In this document: positions 6,357 to 7,474 of the stretch, in pieces
Numbering within the stretch: position 1 is the first letter of the stretch
Layout: every line of letters starts with the position of its first letter
Source of the DNA: Sulfuricystis sp964478415
GTDB lineage: Bacteria; Pseudomonadota; Gammaproteobacteria; Burkholderiales; Rhodocyclaceae
Length of the DNA: 7,474 bases
Reading direction: 5' to 3'
NCBI GenBank assembly: GCA_964478415.1
Contig: CAYZII010000082.1
Coordinates: 1 to 7,474, forward strand
Notes under the pieces: model-generated
What the model was told of the DNA's origin: nothing
Databases searched by the model: none
Seen by the model: only the letters and a program-made list of their open reading frames with translations
Position numbers and translations under genes: made by a program

Positions 6357-6376
6357 TTATAGTTAGACAAATATAA
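6357..6376. promoter_or_regulatory. TTATA-N10-TATAA dyad, candidate CysB operator
   Basis: A perfect five-base inverted repeat (TTATA 6357-6361, TATAA 6372-6376) with a 10-bp spacer lies in an AT-rich island of an otherwise G+C-rich sequence, between cysB and the operon it should control. LysR-type regulators bind AT-rich dyads of this general size. Its edge is 5 bp upstream of the minus-strand -35 element, the usual position of activating CysB sites in enterobacteria. A related TATAG...AAA half-repeat starts about 20 bp away at 6338. Confidence 0.45.
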
Positions 6377-6392
6377 CCACAGGATATATGGG

Positions 6393-7337
6393 ATGAACAT
6401 CCAACAACTGCGCTACCTGCACGAGATCGCCCGTCGTCGCCTCAACGTCTCCGAGGCTGCCGCAGCGCTCTATACTTCACAACCAGGCGTCTCCAAGCAG
6501 ATCCGTTTGCTGGAGGAAGAACTCGGCATCACGATCTTCGAACGCTCCGGCAAACGGCTGACCGGCATCACCGAACCCGGTCGGCAGGTGCTAGCTATCG
6601 TCACGCGGCTGCTGGAGGACCTCGGCAATCTCAAGCGTATCGGCACCGACTACGCCGGCCAGACGAGCGGCACACTCGACGTGGCGACGACGCATACCCA
6701 GGCCCGCTATCTGCTGCCGCCGGTCGTCAAACGCTTCATGGCATCCTGGCCGGACGTGCGCCTGCGACTCCATCAGGGCAACCCGCAACAGGTCGCCACC
6801 TGGGTTGCCGATGGCACCGCGGACATCGGCATCGCGACCGAGTCCCTCGAAGGCCATCCGCACCTTGTCACATTACCCTGCTACCAGTGGTCGCATCTCG
6901 TCGTCGTGCCTGCCGGCCATCCGTTGCAGGGAAAGCAGGGTATAACGCTGGCGATGCTAGCCGAATGGCCGCTGATCACTTACGACCCTAGCTTCACCGG
7001 CCGCACCAAGATCGACCACGCCTTCGAGCGCGCTGGCATCGCGTCCAATATCGTGCTTACCGCCGTCGATTCGGATGTCATCAAGACCTACGTCGAGCTC
7101 GGCCTTGGCGTCGGCATCATTGCCGAAATGGCCTTCGATCCCGCGCGCGACACGGCGCTGGTGGCGCTCGCCGCCGGCCACTTATTCGAGAGCAATACCA
7201 CCCGGCTGGCGATCCGCCGGAGCACCTGGCTGCGGCGTTTCGATTATGCCTTCATCGAGATGTTCGCGCCGCATCTGACGCGGCAGACGATCGAACGTGT
7301 TCTTGCTGCCGGCGGCAGCGAGGATTGCGGCCTATAG
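6393..7337 (+). CDS. cysB: LysR-family regulator CysB (cysteine regulon activator)
   Basis: This cytoplasmic DNA-binding regulator of sulfur assimilation is activated in enterobacteria by N-acetylserine/O-acetylserine and signals cysteine limitation. The 314-residue protein (E. coli CysB has 324) has the N-terminal winged helix-turn-helix (about 1-60), with LNVSEAAAALYTSQPGVSKQIRLLEEELG (17-45), and a two-lobed ligand domain. The ligand contacts described for Klebsiella CysB are all present at identical numbers: Thr100, Thr102 and Gln103 in TTHTQAR, Thr149 in IATE, and Thr202 in FTGR. DADVIKTYV-like VDSDVIKTYVELGLGVGIIAEM (225-246) and FAPHLTR near the end are also CysB-typical. The ATG at 6393 has AGGA 8 nt upstream. 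It is divergent from the cys operon with 97 bp between them, the classic layout of a LysR regulator and its target. It could be named Cbl, but position and residues favour CysB. Confidence 0.95.
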   Translation: MNIQQLRYLHEIARRRLNVSEAAAALYTSQPGVSKQIRLLEEELGITIFERSGKRLTGITEPGRQVLAIVTRLLEDLGNLKRIGTDYAGQTSGTLDVATTHTQARYLLPPVVKRFMASWPDVRLRLHQGNPQQVATWVADGTADIGIATESLEGHPHLVTLPCYQWSHLVVVPAGHPLQGKQGITLAMLAEWPLITYDPSFTGRTKIDHAFERAGIASNIVLTAVDSDVIKTYVELGLGVGIIAEMAFDPARDTALVALAAGHLFESNTTRLAIRRSTWLRRFDYAFIEMFAPHLTRQTIERVLAAGGSEDCGL

Positions 7338-7420
7338 CGCCGTCGGCGACATCATCGATGTTGTAGTTTCCGGCTATGCCCTGCCCGTCTTCCCCCGTTG
7401 GCCGATTGGCGTTTTGACCT
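7338..7420. other. Short intergenic spacer with no recognisable element
   Basis: These 83 bp lie between the cysB stop and the convergent partial gene. I see only weak short stems (CGCC-GTC-GGCG at 7338-7348 and GCC-GATT-GGC at 7401-7410 followed by GTTTTG). The second might be a poor terminator for cysB, but its three-base stem is not convincing. Confidence 0.4.
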
Positions 7421-7474
7421 TCACAGACCCATCGGTCGCTGATAGCCCACCAGTTCGAGATAGCCCCGCCCGCA
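7421..7474 (-). CDS. C-terminal end of a minus-strand gene, possibly AttH/carotenoid 1,2-hydratase-like lipocalin protein
   Basis: Reading leftwards from the window edge, 17 codons precede a TGA at 7421-7423, giving GRGYLELVGYQRPMGL. The GYLELxGY element near the C-terminus resembles the AttH/CrtC-like family (COG5621, predicted secreted hydrolases with a lipocalin-like fold). It is convergent with cysB, so no functional link is implied. The piece is very short, and both the reality of the gene and the family are tentative. Confidence 0.5.
   Translation of the reverse strand, partial: CGRGYLELVGYQRPMGL

Noticed and set aside
7338..7420. Rho-independent terminator after cysB
   Set aside because: Stems found are only three or four base pairs and the T run is short; too weak to call.
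1..7474. CRISPR array, insertion sequence, prophage or other new mobile system
   Set aside because: No spaced direct repeats, terminal inverted repeats, transposase or integrase were seen. The tRNA gene shows no duplicated 3' end elsewhere in the window that would mark an integration site.

Overview
The window (about 60% G+C by eye) looks like a chromosomal piece of a betaproteobacterium, probably Rhodocyclales-like (Azoarcus/Thauera/Dechloromonas type). That placement rests on recognised protein styles and gene order: a PA1838-type sulfite reductase followed by a DUF934 gene, an APS-type CysH, separate CysD and CysN, and a CysB-family regulator. The genus is inference; no search was run.

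Layout. Positions 1-200 hold the 3' end of an aspartate/aromatic aminotransferase gene (+). A perfect TATAAT box and a tRNA-Val(CAC) gene (222-296, CCA encoded) follow at once. From 297 to 6295 everything is on the minus strand: a compact six-gene sulfate-assimilation operon, read from high to low coordinates as TSUP-family transporter, cysI, DUF934 gene, cysH, cysD, cysN. Gene junctions range from an 8-nt overlap to a 13-nt gap, so it is almost certainly one transcript. A 97-bp AT-rich divergent intergenic region (6296-6392) separates it from cysB (+, 6393-7337). After 83 bp with no recognisable feature, the last 54 bp carry the 3' end of a minus-strand gene that may be an AttH/carotenoid-hydratase-like protein.

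How the genes work together. The transporter may move sulfate or sulfite. CysD and CysN form ATP sulfurylase and make APS. CysH has the paired-cysteine [4Fe-4S] motifs of APS reductases, so it should reduce APS directly to sulfite; this fits the absence of any APS kinase domain on CysN or gene nearby. CysI (siroheme/[4Fe-4S]) reduces sulfite to sulfide. No flavoprotein subunit (CysJ) is present, and the DUF934 protein is the natural candidate for an unexplained helper of this step. CysB keeps all five ligand-pocket residues I recall for enterobacterial CysB and probably controls the operon from a TTATA-N10-TATAA dyad next to a good minus-strand promoter.

Points of note: the cysN stop codon touches the last base of the tRNA; the dyad is placed so that it could activate the operon and repress cysB; and a 27-N assembly gap inside the transporter gene disturbs its frame as written. 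I found no CRISPR array, insertion sequence or prophage. The main under-described element is the DUF934-sulfite reductase pair.
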